DNA of 23,202 nucleotides, taken from Clostridia bacterium. GTDB taxonomy: Bacteria; Bacillota; Clostridia; Oscillospirales; Acutalibacteraceae. The DNA is taken from assembly GCA_017382915.1 (NCBI GenBank), contig JAFNZJ010000052.1, forward strand, positions 1 to 23,202, given 5' to 3'. The position numbers and the translations under genes are program-made. This document shows, piece by piece, positions 21,536-23,202 of this stretch; the first letter of the stretch is position 1; every line of letters starts with the position of its first letter. The notes below the pieces were generated by a model. That model searched no databases, was not told the origin of the DNA, and saw only the letters and a program-made list of their open reading frames with translations.

Positions 21536-23047
21536 ATGGCATTTTATTATTCTGAACCATCACGCACCTTTAACGAGTACCTTTTGGTACCGGGTTATTC
21601 ATCGTCTGAATGTGTGCCCGCAAATGTTAGCCTTAAAACCCCATTGGTAAGGTATAAAAAGGGTAAGGAGGAATGCCCGCTTACCATGAATATTCCCATG
21701 ACCTCTGCCATAATGCAGTCGGTTTCGGGTGACAGGCTGGCAATTGCCCTTGCTAAAGCGGGCGGCGTTTCATTTATATATGGCTCACAGTCCATTGAGG
21801 ATGAAGCCGCTATGGTGCGCCGTGTTAAAAACTTTAAGGCAGGCTTTGTTGTAAGCGATTCCAACATTGCCCCCGATGCCACCCTTAAGGATATTTTAGC
21901 CCTTAAGGAGCAAACCGGTCACTCCACCGTTGCCGTTACCGATGACGGCAGTGCAAACGGCAAGCTTCTTGGTATAGTTACAGGTCGCGATTACCGCGTA
22001 AGCCGTATGGAGCTTGATACCAAGGTTAGCGACTTTATGACCCCATTTGAAAAGCTTGTTTGGGCACCCGACGGCACAACCTTAAAAGAGGCAAACAACA
22101 TTATTTGGGATAACAAACTTAACTCTCTTCCTATTCTTGATAAAGACCAAAAGCTTTGCCATATGGTTTTCCGTAAAGACTATGAATCCCATAAGGATAA
22201 TCAGTTAGAGCTTTTAGATGCTAATAAGCGCTATGTGGTTGGCGCAGGTATTAACACCCGCGACTATGCCGAGCGTATTCCCGCCCTGCTTGAAGCCGGT
22301 GCAGATGTTCTTTGTATTGACTCATCTGAAGGCTTTAGTGAATGGCAAAAGCTAACCATACAGTGGGTACGCAAAAACTATGGCGACAGCGTTAAAATAG
22401 GCGCAGGTAATGTAGTTGATGCTGATGGTTTCCGCTTCCTTGCCGATTGCGGCGCCGACTTTATTAAGGTTGGTATTGGCGGCGGCTCCATCTGTATTAC
22501 CCGTGAGACCAAGGGTATTGGCCGTGGTCAGGCAACCGCTTTGATTGAGGTTTGCAAGGCAAGGGATGAATATTTTAAAGAGACCGGCATTTATGTGCCT
22601 GTTGGCTCTGACGGTGGTATAGTTTATGACCATCACCTTACCTTAGCCCTTGCAATGGGTGCTGATTTTGTAATGCTTGGTCGTTACTTTGCCCGCTTTG
22701 ATGAAAGCCCAACAAATAAGGTTAGCATTGGCGGTACCTATTATAAGGAATATTGGGGTGAAGGCTCCAACCGTGCAAGGAACTGGCAGCGCTACGACCT
22801 TGGCGGCGACAAAAAGTTATCCTTTGAGGAGGGTGTTGACTCCTACGTGCCATACGCAGGCAAGCTTAAGGATAATGTAGCAATTACACTTAGCAAGGTG
22901 CGTTCCACCATGTGTAACTGCGGCGCCCTTAATATTGAACAGCTTCAGCAAAAGGCAAAAATCACACTTGTTTCAGCAACAAGTATTGTTGAGGGTGGCG
23001 CCCATGATGTTATTCAAAAAGACACCACCGTTAATGTTATAAAATAA
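21536..23047 (+). CDS. guaB: IMP dehydrogenase (divergent, Tritrichomonas-like type)
   Basis: A 503-residue cytosolic enzyme oxidising IMP to XMP with NAD, the committed step of GMP synthesis. The barrel carries the catalytic loop GIGGGSICITRETKGIGRGQ with catalytic Cys320; common bacterial GuaB has a GPGSICTTR-type loop. The mobile flap has NRARNWQRYDLGG with the Arg419-Tyr420 pair. Two CBS domains sit between about residues 105 and 215 (TLKDILALKEQ...GIVTGRDYR and KVSDFMTP...NSLPILD). From memory, length, loop, flap and the MCNCGAL and SIVEGGAHDVI segments closely match the Tritrichomonas foetus enzyme (catalytic Cys319, Arg418-Tyr419), with a one-residue offset. AGGAGA lies 7-8 nt before ATG 21536. 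It stands alone, without guaA. Confidence 0.96.
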   Translation: MAFYYSEPSRTFNEYLLVPGYSSSECVPANVSLKTPLVRYKKGKEECPLTMNIPMTSAIMQSVSGDRLAIALAKAGGVSFIYGSQSIEDEAAMVRRVKNFKAGFVVSDSNIAPDATLKDILALKEQTGHSTVAVTDDGSANGKLLGIVTGRDYRVSRMELDTKVSDFMTPFEKLVWAPDGTTLKEANNIIWDNKLNSLPILDKDQKLCHMVFRKDYESHKDNQLELLDANKRYVVGAGINTRDYAERIPALLEAGADVLCIDSSEGFSEWQKLTIQWVRKNYGDSVKIGAGNVVDADGFRFLADCGADFIKVGIGGGSICITRETKGIGRGQATALIEVCKARDEYFKETGIYVPVGSDGGIVYDHHLTLALAMGADFVMLGRYFARFDESPTNKVSIGGTYYKEYWGEGSNRARNWQRYDLGGDKKLSFEEGVDSYVPYAGKLKDNVAITLSKVRSTMCNCGALNIEQLQQKAKITLVSATSIVEGGAHDVIQKDTTVNVIK

Positions 23048-23064
23048 TTAAAAGCCACCGTTAA

Positions 23065-23093
23065 GAGGCGCACTCCGTAAGGATGTGCGCCTC
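23065..23093 (+). terminator. Strong hairpin after guaB, probable terminator
   Basis: GAGGCGCAC (23065-23073) pairs with GTGCGCCTC (23085-23093), with an inner TCC/GGA extension, then AGTTTTATT. It is 18 nt after the guaB stop. It also sits as the first stem in front of the GTnnTAT hairpin array. Confidence 0.75.
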
Positions 23094-23094
23094 A

Positions 23095-23175
23095 GTTTTA
23101 TTCGCCAAAGGCGAGTTGTATTGCTTCGCAGTGATATTCGGCTACCGCCGAGTGTTATTCGCTTCGCGAGTTTAG
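23095..23175. repeat. Array of four hairpins joined by 7-bp GTnnTAT linkers
   Basis: Stems TCGCC/GGCGA (23102-23114), TGC/GCA (23122-23130), TCGGC/GCCGA (23138-23151) and TCGC/GCGA (23159-23169) are each preceded by exactly 7 bp: GTTTTAT, GTTGTAT, GTGATAT, GTGTTAT. The design equals the ATTTAGC array at 14214-14301 but with another linker family. It may continue past the window, since AATATCACT follows at 23186-23194. Confidence 0.65.
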
Positions 23176-23202
23176 GGACGAATAAAATATCACTAAAACC
23201 GC

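Overview
The window looks like a chromosomal segment of a Gram-positive anaerobic clostridium, probably of the Oscillospirales/Ruminococcaceae type. The evidence is a GTP-type PEP carboxykinase, a CIRCE-controlled groESL pair, consensus sigma-A promoters (TTGAtt/TTGACA, 17-bp spacer, TATAAT), many U-tailed terminators, a lipoprotein signal, and a dockerin-bearing secreted esterase of the kind found in plant-polysaccharide degraders. No tRNA, rRNA, CRISPR array or integrase was seen.

Layout. 1-2589: a glycoside-hydrolase-like gene (minus strand, 3' end outside the window) behind its own AraC-type regulator. A repeated word, CAACACAGtGC, sits at both promoters and suggests one regulon. 2684-3043: hairpin-rich repeats and the pckG terminator. 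3051-4814: pckG (minus). 5008-9461: a compact co-directional phage-derived block (small protein, large terminase, portal, coiled-coil membrane protein, r1t-like holin, amidase) with no capsid, tail, repressor or integrase gene. 9570-11684: CIRCE-groES-groEL. 11699-13976: a promoter, a 275-bp MITE-like element inserted at the expected transcription start, and a large lipoprotein with a C-terminal OmpA-like domain. 14297-15259: a membrane glycosyltransferase (minus). 15683-16933: glyA (minus). 17143-19988: a secreted SGNH esterase with a C-terminal dockerin, split by an apparent one-base frameshift. 20453-21394: a stomatin/SPFH protein. 21536-23047: IMP dehydrogenase of an unusual type resembling the Tritrichomonas foetus enzyme.

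How the parts relate. Most genes are single-gene transcription units with their own promoter and terminator. They cover gluconeogenesis/anaplerosis (pckG), one-carbon metabolism (glyA), guanine nucleotide synthesis (guaB), protein folding (groESL), the cell envelope (glycosyltransferase, lipoprotein, SPFH) and polysaccharide use (the hydrolase with its AraC regulator, and the dockerin esterase). The phage block is the only clear polycistron apart from groESL.

Intergenic space is densely filled with structured repeats. There are four copies of a 140-215-bp inverted-repeat element, two arrays of short unrelated hairpins joined by 7-bp linkers (ATTTAGC in one, GTnnTAT in the other), and the MITE. 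The most unusual items are the reduced phage packaging-plus-lysis block, the MITE at a promoter start site, the linker-hairpin arrays and the AraC operator set.
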